From Pseudomonas viridiflava (GTDB lineage Bacteria > Pseudomonadota > Gammaproteobacteria > Pseudomonadales > Pseudomonadaceae): 64,000 nt of DNA. The first letter of the stretch is position 1. Each line of letters begins with the position of its first letter. The position numbers and the translations under genes are program-made. Below are positions 15,797-24,061 of the stretch, piece after piece. The notes under the pieces are model-generated. The model had not been told where the DNA came from, made no database searches, and worked only from the letters and a program-made list of their open reading frames with translations. The DNA is taken from assembly GCF_900602065.1 (NCBI RefSeq), contig NZ_UWFN01000200.1:124001-188000 (forward strand). The letters run 5' to 3'.

Positions 15797-16675
15797 ATGC
15801 AATGGCTGCCTGTTTCAGCGCACCGTTTCATGCTGGGCGAGGGCTCGTTCTGGGACGCAGAAACCCAGACCCTGTACTGGGTCGACATCGCGGCCCGGCT
15901 CGCTTGCCGCCTGTTCGAGGAGCAGTACCAGCAATGGCATCTGCCCGAGCCCGTTTCTGCTTTCATCCCTACCCGTAGAGGCGATGCGCTGGTGACAATG
16001 GCCAGCGGCGTCTACCGCCTTGATCTGGATTCTCCTGGCTACACGCCAAACCTCACGCTGGTGTGCAAAGCTGACCCGGTTGTCGGGAATCGTGCGAACG
16101 AAGCCCGTTGTGATGCCCAAGGCCGTTTGTGGCTGGGCACCATGCAGAACAACCTCGACGCGGAGGGCGGTGATCTGCCGATCACCCGACGGTCCGGCGG
16201 GTTGTTCAGAATTGACGCCGATGCTGCCGTCACGCCTTTGCTTGAAGGTCAGGGCATCGTCAACACCCTGTTGTGGAATGCCGAAGGCGATGCGCTCTAC
16301 AGCGCAGACAGCCTTGACGGGGTGATCTATCGCTACCCGGTTCTGGTCGATGGAAAACTTGGATCGCGCTCTGTCTGGGCCGCCGAACATGAGCGCGGCG
16401 TGCCTGACGGCTCGGCGATGGACGTCGATGGCTACTTGTGGAACGCCCGCTGGGGCGGTAGCTGCCTGATCCGTTTTGCCCCTGATGGCAGCGTTGACCA
16501 GATCGTCGAATTGCCGGTCAGTCATCCCACCAGTTGCGTGTTTGGAGGGCCGGACATGACCACGCTGTATGTCACCAGCGCGGAACCGAGTGATGCTCAC
16601 GGTCAATTCGACGGTGCGCTGCTGTCGACGGATGTCGGTATCCAGGGTTTGCCGTCGAGACGTTTTGCCGGTTAA
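15797..16675 (+). CDS. SMP-30/gluconolactonase family sugar lactonase
   Basis: A 292-residue beta-propeller of the SMP-30/LRE family, which hydrolyses sugar lactones and binds a divalent metal. Features seen: LGEGSFWDAETQTLYWVDI with the N-terminal metal-binding glutamate, the NEARCDAQGRLWLGTM segment, and the GVPDGSAMDVDGYLWNARW segment with the catalytic aspartate. The start is ATG 15797 behind an AAAAAAGGA ribosome site. With AraFGH and a mutarotase next to it, an L-arabinono- or galactono-lactonase role in an oxidative pentose or hexose pathway is likely, but the dehydrogenase and dehydratases are not in the window. Confidence 0.85.
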   Translation: MQWLPVSAHRFMLGEGSFWDAETQTLYWVDIAARLACRLFEEQYQQWHLPEPVSAFIPTRRGDALVTMASGVYRLDLDSPGYTPNLTLVCKADPVVGNRANEARCDAQGRLWLGTMQNNLDAEGGDLPITRRSGGLFRIDADAAVTPLLEGQGIVNTLLWNAEGDALYSADSLDGVIYRYPVLVDGKLGSRSVWAAEHERGVPDGSAMDVDGYLWNARWGGSCLIRFAPDGSVDQIVELPVSHPTSCVFGGPDMTTLYVTSAEPSDAHGQFDGALLSTDVGIQGLPSRRFAG

Positions 16676-16900
16676 CGGGCAGCCGTCTGGTGCTGGCCGC
16701 AGATAAAAGCTTCAGAAAGGCAAGTCCAATGTCGGTGCTTCAGGGTGAGTGACACTAGGTTACATAGCAGCCATTGATAATATGATATGACTGTTTTGTT
16801 CTTGTTTTGATGTCGTCAACGTTGTCTTCGGACGCGGGATGACTTCGACACAACTCATTGCTGGACGCTGTAGCTATTCAATAAAAATAAGGAGTTAGCT

Positions 16901-17905
16901 ATGTTGAGTCGTCACGGGATCCGTTCCCTTTGCTGTGCCGCCGTTGCCACTGCCGTGCTGGGCCTTGCTGGCGGAGTTTCTGCCGCCGAAAAGGTCAAAA
17001 TCGGCTTCCTCGTCAAGCAGGCTGAAGAGCCCTGGTTTCAAACTGAATGGGCCTTTGCCGAAAAAGCGGGCAAAGACCACGGTTTTGAAGTGATCAAAAT
17101 TGCCGTACCCGACGGCGAGAAAACCCTCTCCGCTATCGACAGCCTGGCTGCCAACGGTGCCAAAGGCTTCGTCATTTGCCCACCGGATGTATCGCTTGGC
17201 CCTGCGATTGTGGCCAAAGCCAAAGCCAATGGCCTGAAGGTCATGGCTGTGGATGACCGGTTTGTCGACGCCAGCGGCAAGTTCATGGAGGACGTACCTT
17301 ACCTGGGCATGGCTGCATTTGAAGTTGGGCAGAAGCAGGGCGAGGCCATGGCCGCCGAGGCTAAGAACCGTAACTGGGACTGGAAAGAAACCTACGCGAT
17401 CATCAATACCTACAACGAGCTGGATACCGGTAAGAAACGTACCGACGGTTCGGTTGATGCGCTGAAAAAAGCCGGGTTCCCGGAGGATCACATCCTCTTC
17501 ACTGCCCAGAAAACCCTCGACGTTCCTGGCAGCATGGAATCCACCAACTCGGCGTTGCCTAAACTGCCTTCCGCCGCGAAAAACCTGATCATTGGCGGCA
17601 TGAACGACAACACCGTGCTGGGCGGTGTGCGAGCAACCGCGGGCGCTGGCTTCAAGCCTGCCAACGTGATCGGTATCGGTATCAACGGCACTGATGCCAT
17701 TGATGAGTTGAAGAAGAAGGAAAGCGGCTTCTTCGGTTCGATGCTGCCGAGCCCGGACAAAGAGGGCTACAACACTGCGCTGCAGATGTACAAATGGGTC
17801 ACCACCGGCGAAGAGCCTCCTAAATACACGGCGATGGACGACGTGACGCTGATCACCCGGGCGAACTTCCAGGAAGTGCTGACCAAGATTGGTCTCTGGA
17901 AGTAA
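16901..17905 (+). CDS. araF: L-arabinose ABC transporter substrate-binding protein
   Basis: A 334-residue periplasmic binding protein closely matching E. coli AraF along its length: KIGFLVKQAEEPWFQTEWAF, EVIKIAVPDGEKTLSAIDSL, GAKGFVICPPD, MNDNTVLGGVRAT and GIGINGTDAIDEL. The signal peptide ends at GVSAA-EKVK. ATG 16901 follows AAGGAG. The family binds L-arabinose, D-galactose or D-fucose. The gene heads the araFGH transporter set; 225 bases of non-coding DNA upstream probably contain its promoter. Confidence 0.93.
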   Translation: MLSRHGIRSLCCAAVATAVLGLAGGVSAAEKVKIGFLVKQAEEPWFQTEWAFAEKAGKDHGFEVIKIAVPDGEKTLSAIDSLAANGAKGFVICPPDVSLGPAIVAKAKANGLKVMAVDDRFVDASGKFMEDVPYLGMAAFEVGQKQGEAMAAEAKNRNWDWKETYAIINTYNELDTGKKRTDGSVDALKKAGFPEDHILFTAQKTLDVPGSMESTNSALPKLPSAAKNLIIGGMNDNTVLGGVRATAGAGFKPANVIGIGINGTDAIDELKKKESGFFGSMLPSPDKEGYNTALQMYKWVTTGEEPPKYTAMDDVTLITRANFQEVLTKIGLWK

Positions 17906-17963
17906 AACTGCGTGAGGTTCGCGCTCTGCGTTCCTCATGCCACACGGTTTCGCACTCCGGGAC

Positions 17964-18056
17964 CCTGTAGAAGTGAGCTTGCTCGCGATAGCGGTATATC
18001 AGCGAATAAATCATCGCTTGACCCCGCGCCATCGCAAACAAGCTAGCTCCTACAGG
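17964..18056. repeat. REP/REPIN inverted repeat inside araFG
   Basis: Arms resembling GTAGAAGTGAGCTTGCTCGC and, inverted, CATCGCAAACAAGCTAGCTC. Several mismatches mark it as a degenerate copy. It separates araF from araG. Confidence 0.75.
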
Positions 18057-18089
18057 AATAGTGTTTCGATCCTGATGATGGGAGGTTCC

Positions 18090-19628
18090 ATGCAACCGCA
18101 AGCCACTGTCACACCCACCTCGCAACCTTTTCCCGCAGGCAGCCTGCGCTTCAACGGCATTGGCAAGACTTTTCCCGGCGTGCGAGCGCTGTCGGAGATC
18201 ACTTTTGAGGCGCGTCCCGGCAGCGTTCACGCGTTGATGGGCGAGAACGGCGCGGGTAAATCCACGCTGCTGAAAATCCTTGGAGGTTCCTACCAGCCGA
18301 ATAGCGGCAACTTGTCGATCGGCGAGCAGGTTTACACCTTCAAATCCACGGCAGACAGCATCAGCGCGGGGGTGGCGGTCATTCACCAGGAGCTGCAGCT
18401 GGTGCCTGAGATGTCCGTTGCCGAAAACCTTCTGCTGGGTCACATGCCCAGCCGCTGGGGCATGGTCAACCGGCGCGCCATGTTGCGTCAGGCGCGAGAG
18501 TTACTCAAAGGCCTGGCCGACGAGATCGACCCCGCGACCCGTCTCGGTGACCTGTCCCTCGGTCAGCGGCAACTGGTGGAAATCGCCAAGGCCATGTCAC
18601 GCAATGCCCATGTGATTGCATTCGACGAGCCGACCAGCAGCTTGTCGGCCCGGGAAATCGATCGTTTGATGGCCATCATCGTCAAACTGCGGGACGAGGG
18701 CCGGGTGATCCTTTATGTGTCTCACCGCATGGAAGAAATCTTCCGCGTTTGTGATGCGGTGACGGTGTTCAAGGACGGGCGTTTCGTGCGCACTTTTGAA
18801 GACATGGCAGAACTGGATCACGACCGGCTGGTGACCTGCATGGTCGGCCGCGATATTCAGGATATTTACAACTACCGGCCAAGGCAGCACCAAGGGCCGG
18901 GCCTGCGGGTCACCGGGCTGCTTGGGCCGGGTTTGCAGGAGCCCGTGACCTTCGCGGTGCAAAAAGGCGAAGTGCTGGGTTTCTTTGGTTTGGTGGGTGC
19001 TGGTCGTACCGAGATGTTCCGCATGTTGTCGGGCCTGACGCGCAGCAAGGCCGGCACGTTGCAGATCGACGGCAAGAACCTTGAGCTTCGTTCTCCTCGT
19101 GATGCGATTGCCGCCGGAATCCTGCTATGCCCAGAAGACCGCAAGAAAGAAGGCATCGTGCCGCTCTCCAGCGTTGCCGAAAACATCAACATTGGTGCGC
19201 GTCCACGCCACGTGACCCTGGGCTGCCTGATTCAGGGCCGCTGGGAGAAGAGCAACGCCAAACATCAGATTCAGGCGATGAACGTCAAGACGCCGTCGCC
19301 AGAGCAGCAGATGCTGTTCCTGTCGGGCGGCAATCAGCAGAAGGCAATTCTCGGTCGCTGGCTGTCGATGCCGATGAAAGTCCTGTTACTGGATGAGCCG
19401 ACCCGAGGCATCGATATCGGTGCCAAGTCAGAGATTTACCAGATCATCCATAACCTCGCAGCTGACGGTATTGCGGTGATTGTGGTCTCCAGTGATCTGA
19501 TGGAAGTCATGGGTATTGCCGACCGGATTCTGGTCATGAGTGAAGGTGCCATTACCGGCGAGCTGAACCGTGACGAGGCCGACGAAGCACGTCTGTTGCA
19601 ACTGGCATTGCCACGAACCCGTGGTTAA
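18090..19628 (+). CDS. araG: L-arabinose ABC transporter ATP-binding protein
   Basis: A 512-residue double ATPase of the AraG/RbsA/MglA type. The first domain has Walker A GENGAGKST, signature LSLGQRQLVEIAKAM and Walker B VIAFDEPTSSLS. The second has a modified Walker A GLVGAGRTEMF, signature LSGGNQQKAILGRWL and Walker B VLLLDEPTRGID, as is normal for this family. ATG 18090 is chosen because a GGGAGG ribosome site lies just upstream; the longer reading begins inside the REP. It energises AraH transport of arabinose. Confidence 0.92.
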   Translation: MQPQATVTPTSQPFPAGSLRFNGIGKTFPGVRALSEITFEARPGSVHALMGENGAGKSTLLKILGGSYQPNSGNLSIGEQVYTFKSTADSISAGVAVIHQELQLVPEMSVAENLLLGHMPSRWGMVNRRAMLRQARELLKGLADEIDPATRLGDLSLGQRQLVEIAKAMSRNAHVIAFDEPTSSLSAREIDRLMAIIVKLRDEGRVILYVSHRMEEIFRVCDAVTVFKDGRFVRTFEDMAELDHDRLVTCMVGRDIQDIYNYRPRQHQGPGLRVTGLLGPGLQEPVTFAVQKGEVLGFFGLVGAGRTEMFRMLSGLTRSKAGTLQIDGKNLELRSPRDAIAAGILLCPEDRKKEGIVPLSSVAENINIGARPRHVTLGCLIQGRWEKSNAKHQIQAMNVKTPSPEQQMLFLSGGNQQKAILGRWLSMPMKVLLLDEPTRGIDIGAKSEIYQIIHNLAADGIAVIVVSSDLMEVMGIADRILVMSEGAITGELNRDEADEARLLQLALPRTRG

Positions 19629-19694
19629 GCCAACCGGTCCGCGCTGCGATGACAGCGGTGAAAAACAAGCATGAAAAATAAGAAAGAGGTGCGT

Positions 19695-20660
19695 ATGTCT
19701 AGCGAATCCAGTCTGACGGCTCCACGTCAGGGCCTTAACCTGCGACGTTTTATTGATGACTGGGCCATGCTCATGGCGGCGGTGGGCATTTTTGTGCTGT
19801 GCACATTGCTCATCGATAACTTCATGTCACCTCTGAACATGCGTGGCCTGGGCCTGGCGATTTCAACAGTGGGCATCGCTGCGTGCACCATGTTGTTCTG
19901 CCTGGCCTCGGGGCATTTCGACCTGTCGGTGGGCTCGGTACTGGCTTGCTCCGGGGTGATCGCCGGAATCGTGATTCGCGATACCGACAGCCTGTTTCTG
20001 GGTATCTCCGCCGCGTTGGCCATGGGCCTTGTAGTAGGGCTGATCAACGGCATCGTGATTGCCAAGCTGCGCATCAATGCCTTGATTGCGACGCTGGCGA
20101 CGATGCAGATTGTCCGTGGTCTGGCTTACATCTTTTCCAACGGCAAGGCGGTTGGCGTTTCCAACGAAGACTTCTTCGTGTTCGGTAACGGCCAACTGTA
20201 CGGCGTGCCGGTGCCGATTCTGATCACCATCGTATGTTTCGCGTTTTTTGGCTGGCTGCTGAATTACACGACTTACGGGCGTAACTCCCTGGCAATTGGC
20301 GGTAACCAGGAGGCTGCTCTACTGGCCGGGGTGCATGTGGATCGCACCAAGATCATTATCTTTGCCGTGCATGGTCTGGTGGGGGCGTTGGCCGGGGTAG
20401 TGCTGGCGTCGCGGATGACGTCGGGCCAGCCGATGATTGGTCAAGGCTTTGAGCTGACGGTCATTTCGGCGTGTGTGCTGGGCGGCGTGTCATTGAGTGG
20501 CGGCATCGGCATGATTCGCCACGTGATCGCGGGGGTGTTGATTCTGGCCATCATCGAGAATGCGATGAACCTGAAGAATATCGATACCTTTTACCAGTAT
20601 GTGATTCGCGGTTCGATTCTGTTGCTGGCGGTGATTATCGACCGGATGAAGCGGCGGTAA
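19695..20660 (+). CDS. araH: L-arabinose ABC transporter permease
   Basis: A 321-residue membrane permease of the branched-chain/monosaccharide type, with long stretches shared with E. coli AraH: MRGLGLAISTVGIAACTMLF, CLASGHFDLSVGSVLAC, KLRINALIATLATMQIVRG, NTTYGRN-like NYTTYGRNSLAIGG, SRMTSGQPMIGQGFEL and SACVLGGVSLSGGIGMI. ATG 19695 has an AAGAGG ribosome site; an upstream ATG at 19671 is possible. It is the last gene of the module, followed by a long perfect inverted repeat. Confidence 0.92.
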   Translation: MSSESSLTAPRQGLNLRRFIDDWAMLMAAVGIFVLCTLLIDNFMSPLNMRGLGLAISTVGIAACTMLFCLASGHFDLSVGSVLACSGVIAGIVIRDTDSLFLGISAALAMGLVVGLINGIVIAKLRINALIATLATMQIVRGLAYIFSNGKAVGVSNEDFFVFGNGQLYGVPVPILITIVCFAFFGWLLNYTTYGRNSLAIGGNQEAALLAGVHVDRTKIIIFAVHGLVGALAGVVLASRMTSGQPMIGQGFELTVISACVLGGVSLSGGIGMIRHVIAGVLILAIIENAMNLKNIDTFYQYVIRGSILLLAVIIDRMKRR

Positions 20661-20689
20661 AGGTTGGTAATTGCCAATAAACCTTAACG

Positions 20690-20765
20690 CCTGAATCGCT
20701 GGCAAGCCAGGCTCCCACATGAGGTAGCAGTCCCATGTGGGAGCCTGGCTTGCCAGCGATTCAGG
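20690..20765. terminator. 32-bp perfect inverted repeat downstream of araH
   Basis: Arms 20690-20721 and 20734-20765 are exact reverse complements over 32 bases (arm starts CCTGAATCGCTGGCAAGCCA) with a 12-base loop. The arm core GCAAGCCAGGCTCCCACAT is a Pseudomonas REP type. A very stable hairpin just after araH probably ends or protects the transcript; there is no U-run, so factor-independent termination is not certain. Confidence 0.7.
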
Positions 20766-20852
20766 CACCGCAATTCTGGGCTAACACTGCAGCCCTCCTC
20801 AAAAATCCTGCCCCTCAACAAATTAAAGTTGGCGCTCCATGCCGAACTACTT

Positions 20853-20871
20853 AGAATGATTCTCATTTTAA
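20853..20871 (+). promoter_or_regulatory. Fur box upstream of fecI-like gene
   Basis: AGAATGATTCTCATTTTAA contains AATGA and TCATT half-sites three bases apart, as in Fur boxes. It lies about 28 bases upstream of the proposed ATG of the ECF sigma gene, so repression under iron-replete conditions is likely. Confidence 0.75.
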
Positions 20872-20898
20872 GTAGTGACCCACAGTGAGCCGTTGACT

Positions 20899-21414
20899 AT
20901 GATGGACGTAGCAGGGGCACTCGAGCCCACCCTGGAAAATTTCTACCGCGATCATCGCAGCTGGCTGGAAAACTGGCTGCGCAGTCGTCTTGGCAATGCA
21001 TGGGATGCTGCCGATCTGAGTCAGGATACGTTCGTCAAGGTGTTGGCCAGCCAGCACGGCGAACCGCTGAGTCAACTGCGTGAGCCACGGGCTTATCTGT
21101 TGACGGTGGGCAAGCGCCTGCTGATCAATCATTACCAGCGGCGCAGTGTCGAACAGGCTTACTTGCAGGCCCTGGCCAGTTTGCCCGACAACGTTATTCC
21201 GTCTCCCGAAGAGCGCTGGGTGCTGCTGGAAACCCTGCAAGCACTGGATGAACTGCTCGACGCGTTGCCTTTGCCGGTTCGCCGGGCATTTCTCTGGGCG
21301 CAGCTGGAAGGCCTCGGTTACGCGCAGATCGCTGAACGTCTGCAGGTTTCCGAGCGGACGGTAAAACGCTATATGGCTCAGGCGTATACCCACTGCCTGA
21401 TGGTCGACTTATGA
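20899..21414 (+). CDS. FecI-type ECF sigma factor
   Basis: A 171-residue iron-starvation sigma factor. Region 2 is visible as AWDAADLSQDTFVKVL and PRAYLLTVGKRLLINHYQRR. Region 4 is LPLPVRRAFLWAQLEGLGYA followed by QIAERLQVSERTVKRYMAQA. A GTG at 20875 in the same frame would start inside or just after the Fur box with no ribosome site, so ATG 20899 (or 20902) is preferred. The stop overlaps fecR by four bases. Usually such sigmas transcribe a TonB-dependent siderophore receptor gene next door; none is present here. Confidence 0.88.
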   Translation: MMDVAGALEPTLENFYRDHRSWLENWLRSRLGNAWDAADLSQDTFVKVLASQHGEPLSQLREPRAYLLTVGKRLLINHYQRRSVEQAYLQALASLPDNVIPSPEERWVLLETLQALDELLDALPLPVRRAFLWAQLEGLGYAQIAERLQVSERTVKRYMAQAYTHCLMVDL

Positions 21415-22361
21415 GCAACGTCGCGCAGGCTCGTCAGATCGCCGAAGACGCCGCTGGCTTTCTGGTCTTGCTGGAGTCCGGCAGCGCCAGTGCCGAAGAT
21501 CGGGCGCGCCTGCAACGCTGGCGTGAGCAGTCCACCCATCACGAGCAGACCTGGCAAAAAGCCCAGGGCCTCCGTCAGCGTTTTTCCAGTCTGCCGCCAG
21601 AACTGGCCATGGCCAGCCTGGATCGTCCTGACCGGGGCCGACGCTCGGTGATAAAGCGCGCCCTGATTGTCGCGGCGCTGTTGCCGGCTGGCTGGTTGCT
21701 CGCGCAGCAGGCACCGGTCGCTGCATTGCGTGCGGATTTGCGTACCGCCTCCGGAGGGCGCCGGGACTTACGCCTGCCGGATGGCAGTCTGCTGCAACTG
21801 GACACTGCCACCGCGCTGAATATGGACCTTGAGCAGGGTAGGCGTTCGCTGTCGCTGATCGAGGGTGAGATGGCGTTGAACATGGCCAGCAATGTTCCGG
21901 CGATGACGATTAATACGCAGCAGGGGCAAGTGTTGGCAGACGGTGCCGAACTGTGTATCCGCCAGTTTGGGCAGAGTTGCCAGGTCTCCGTGTGGCGTGG
22001 CTCGGTGCAGCTTACGCCGCAGCAAGGCCAACCCATGCGTTTACAGACCGGGCAGCGCGCCACCATGAGTGCTCATGATGTGTCGGCCGTGCAGACGTTT
22101 GATACCCGACAGCCGGGTTGGCGGCAGGGTGTGCTGAGCGTTGAAAACCAGCCGCTGGGGCGCTTTCTGGAAGAGTTGAGCCGTTATCGCCCGGGAATCC
22201 TCCGCTGGGATCCGGCGCTGGAGTCGTTGAGTGTCACAGGGACCTTTCGGCTGGATGACACCGACAAGATACTGTTCCTGCTCGCTGCCAGCCTGCCATT
22301 GCAGGTGCAGACCCGAACGCGCTATTGGGTGACGCTGACTGCGCGCGGAGCCGCTGCCTGA
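21411..22361 (+). CDS. FecR-type anti-sigma regulator
   Basis: A 316-residue FecR protein. The cytoplasmic N-terminal DUF4880 part has ARQIAEDAAGFLVLLESGSA and the WREQSTHHEQTWQKAQ segment. One membrane span follows at residues about 82-100 (RALIVAALLPAGWLLAQQAP), then a periplasmic FecR domain (GGRRDLRLPDGSLLQLDTAT; VSVWRGSVQLTPQQGQPMRL) and a C-terminal DUF4974-like portion (LEELSRYRPGILRWDPALES). It normally senses a ligand-loaded outer-membrane receptor and controls the sigma factor. The receptor partner must be encoded elsewhere. Confidence 0.88.
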   Translation: MSNVAQARQIAEDAAGFLVLLESGSASAEDRARLQRWREQSTHHEQTWQKAQGLRQRFSSLPPELAMASLDRPDRGRRSVIKRALIVAALLPAGWLLAQQAPVAALRADLRTASGGRRDLRLPDGSLLQLDTATALNMDLEQGRRSLSLIEGEMALNMASNVPAMTINTQQGQVLADGAELCIRQFGQSCQVSVWRGSVQLTPQQGQPMRLQTGQRATMSAHDVSAVQTFDTRQPGWRQGVLSVENQPLGRFLEELSRYRPGILRWDPALESLSVTGTFRLDDTDKILFLLAASLPLQVQTRTRYWVTLTARGAAA

Positions 22362-22432
22362 ATTTGACCCCAATCGCGAGCAAGCTCACGCCCATCAAGC
22401 GATATGCAGACCACAGGATTGAAATGCGTTTT

Positions 22433-22506
22433 CTGTAGGAGCTGCCGAAGCCTGCGAAGCGTCTATCCTGACACACCGCGATCGCAGCCTTCGGCAGCTC
22501 CTACAG
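22433..22506. repeat. REP/REPIN inverted repeat (left duplicate)
   Basis: Arms CTGTAGGAGCTGCCGAAGCC and the inverse, with loop GTCTATCCTGACACACCGCG. It is shared with the neighbouring copy. Confidence 0.88.
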
Positions 22507-22619
22507 CTCCAGTGTTGCCGCGAGACAGCGCGCTGAGCACTGTCGGGAAGCGGTGAGACCGCACCTGCTCTCCGGCAATAATCAAACGATATGCAGACCA
22601 CAGGATTGAAATGCGTTTT

Positions 22620-22691
22620 CTGTAGGAGCTGCCGAAGGCTGCGAGGCGTCTATCCTGACACACCGCGATCGCAGCCTTCGGCAGCTTCACA
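22620..22691. repeat. REP/REPIN inverted repeat (right duplicate)
   Basis: Same loop as the left copy (GTCTATCCTGACACACCGCG); the right arm has lost bases and reads GGCAGCTTCACAG instead of GGCAGCTCCTACAG. Confidence 0.85.
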
Positions 22692-22722
22692 GCTCCAGTG
22701 ATTGCGGCGAGACAGCGCGGTG

Positions 22723-23736
22723 TCATGGACACCGGCTGCTATCGCGCACGGTGAGCACCGTCGGGAAGCGGTGAGATTGCACCGGTTCTCCGGCAATACG
22801 CTGTAGCAGGGTCTCAACGGCCCGTACGCCCTGAGCATGCATGCTGGTGCTGATGCTCGTCAGTTGCAGATGCGCAGCCAGCGGCGTGTCGTTGTAGCCG
22901 ACCACCGCAATATCACGCCCGGCCACTAGCCCACGATTACGCATGGCACCGAACAGACCGATCGCAAGGAAGTCATTGACGGCGAATATCGCCGTAGGCG
23001 GCTGGGGGAGGCTGAGCAAGTATTCGCCGATACTGAAGCCAGCCTGTGTATCGAAATGCCCGGGCACGACAAATTCCGGCGGGACAAGGATCCCACGTTC
23101 ACGGTAATACTCGATGAAGCTTGCGGTGCGCTCACTGGAGTTGCTGCTATGGGCTTCACCGGCTATCACTGCAACGCGTGTGTGGCCTTGCGCGAAAAGG
23201 TGCTCAGCAGCCAGCCGACCGCCCATTTCATCGTCCGAAGTGATCGAACAGTGCTGGCCACGTCGGCGGCTGACCAGCACGAAGGGCACTTGCCGTTCCG
23301 CCAGTTCTTCGAGGAACCCGGGCTGCGGGGTGCAGTGCACATCGCTGATGATCAAACCTTCGACATTACGCGCCAGTGCGCGCTCGGCCAGTTCGCGCTG
23401 GCGTTCCGGGCGGTCCAGCGTGTTGGCGACGAACGAGGTATAGCGACGTGCACTGGCCGCTTCGTCGATGCCTTCATAAACCGTAGCCAGCACAATGTCA
23501 GAGAGCCTCGGAACCAGAATCGCGATCTCCCGGCTGTGCCGGGTCTTGAGGGTGCGGGCGTGGGTATTGGGTTGGTAATCGAGGCTGGCGGCAAGGGCGC
23601 GGATGCGCTCGATGGTCTCTTTGGAGGCTGCCCGACCCGCGTGGTCCAGGGTGCCGTTGAGTACCCGCGATACGGTTGAAACATGCACGTTAAGCTGCTG
23701 GGCGATACCGCGAAGTGTGGCGGGGCGTCTGTTCAT
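22723..23736 (-). CDS. LacI-family transcriptional regulator
   Basis: A LacI/GalR regulator of 337 residues from the second ATG; ATG 23742 would add two. The second ATG is preferred because GAGG lies seven bases from it but only one base from the first. The N-terminal helix-turn-helix is TLRGIAQQLNVHVSTVSRVL followed by a hinge near TIERIRALAASLDYQPN. The periplasmic-binding-like effector domain fills the rest (AIFAVNDFLAIGLFGAMRNR, VAVVGYNDTPLAAHL). It is transcribed away from a peptide ABC transporter locus with a palindromic operator between, so it probably represses that locus. Confidence 0.88.
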   Translation of the reverse strand: MNRRPATLRGIAQQLNVHVSTVSRVLNGTLDHAGRAASKETIERIRALAASLDYQPNTHARTLKTRHSREIAILVPRLSDIVLATVYEGIDEAASARRYTSFVANTLDRPERQRELAERALARNVEGLIISDVHCTPQPGFLEELAERQVPFVLVSRRRGQHCSITSDDEMGGRLAAEHLFAQGHTRVAVIAGEAHSSNSSERTASFIEYYRERGILVPPEFVVPGHFDTQAGFSIGEYLLSLPQPPTAIFAVNDFLAIGLFGAMRNRGLVAGRDIAVVGYNDTPLAAHLQLTSISTSMHAQGVRAVETLLQRIAGEPVQSHRFPTVLTVRDSSRCP

Positions 23737-24061
23737 GGGCATGCCTCATAACGCGGAGGAGCAGGGCGCAAATGCTCGCATTTCGCCGCTGGATTTGCAC
23801 GGTGTCGCCCCTTGTCAGCCTGTAGCAGGGCATTTGCGCCACGATGGAGCGCGGCGTACCAAAAGATTGCACGAGCCGTTGCGCAACACTACCCAAACGT
23901 TTGGGTTATTTTTTTGAGAGTTTTTTAGCGTCTCCTAACATTATGAATCCATTGATTTTTATCTCTGAATTCAGGCCAATGAGATAAGCGCGTAAAAAAG
24001 TTGGTATGCCCATTGCGTTGCACCTGTCAGTTCTCTTTACCTGACTGATGGGAAACTCGCC
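23737..24061. other. Divergent promoter region of lacI-type gene and peptide transporter
   Basis: A 325-base gap holding the promoters of both divergent units. The only clear element is the palindromic operator at 23891-23906. The stretch 23907-24000 is AT-rich and likely carries the plus-strand promoter. Confidence 0.5.
23891..23906. promoter_or_regulatory. LacI-type palindromic operator
   Basis: ACCCAAACGTTTGGGT is a perfect 16-base palindrome with the central CG typical of LacI/GalR operators. It lies between the divergent LacI-type regulator and the dipeptide-type binding-protein gene (155 bases upstream of both starts). Confidence 0.75.

Larger units (their letters stand above)
22362..22722. 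other. Duplicated REP-containing intergenic segment
   Basis: Between fecR and the lacI-type gene. Bases about 22397-22580 and 22582-22800 are two diverged copies of one block: TATGCAGACCACAGGATTGA, then a REP hairpin, then GAGACAGCGCG, then a stretch matching the last codons of the LacI-type gene (CGGGAAGCGGTGAGA, CTCTCCGGCAATA). The right copy includes the real 3' end of that gene; the left copy is a fragment of it. Confidence 0.75.
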
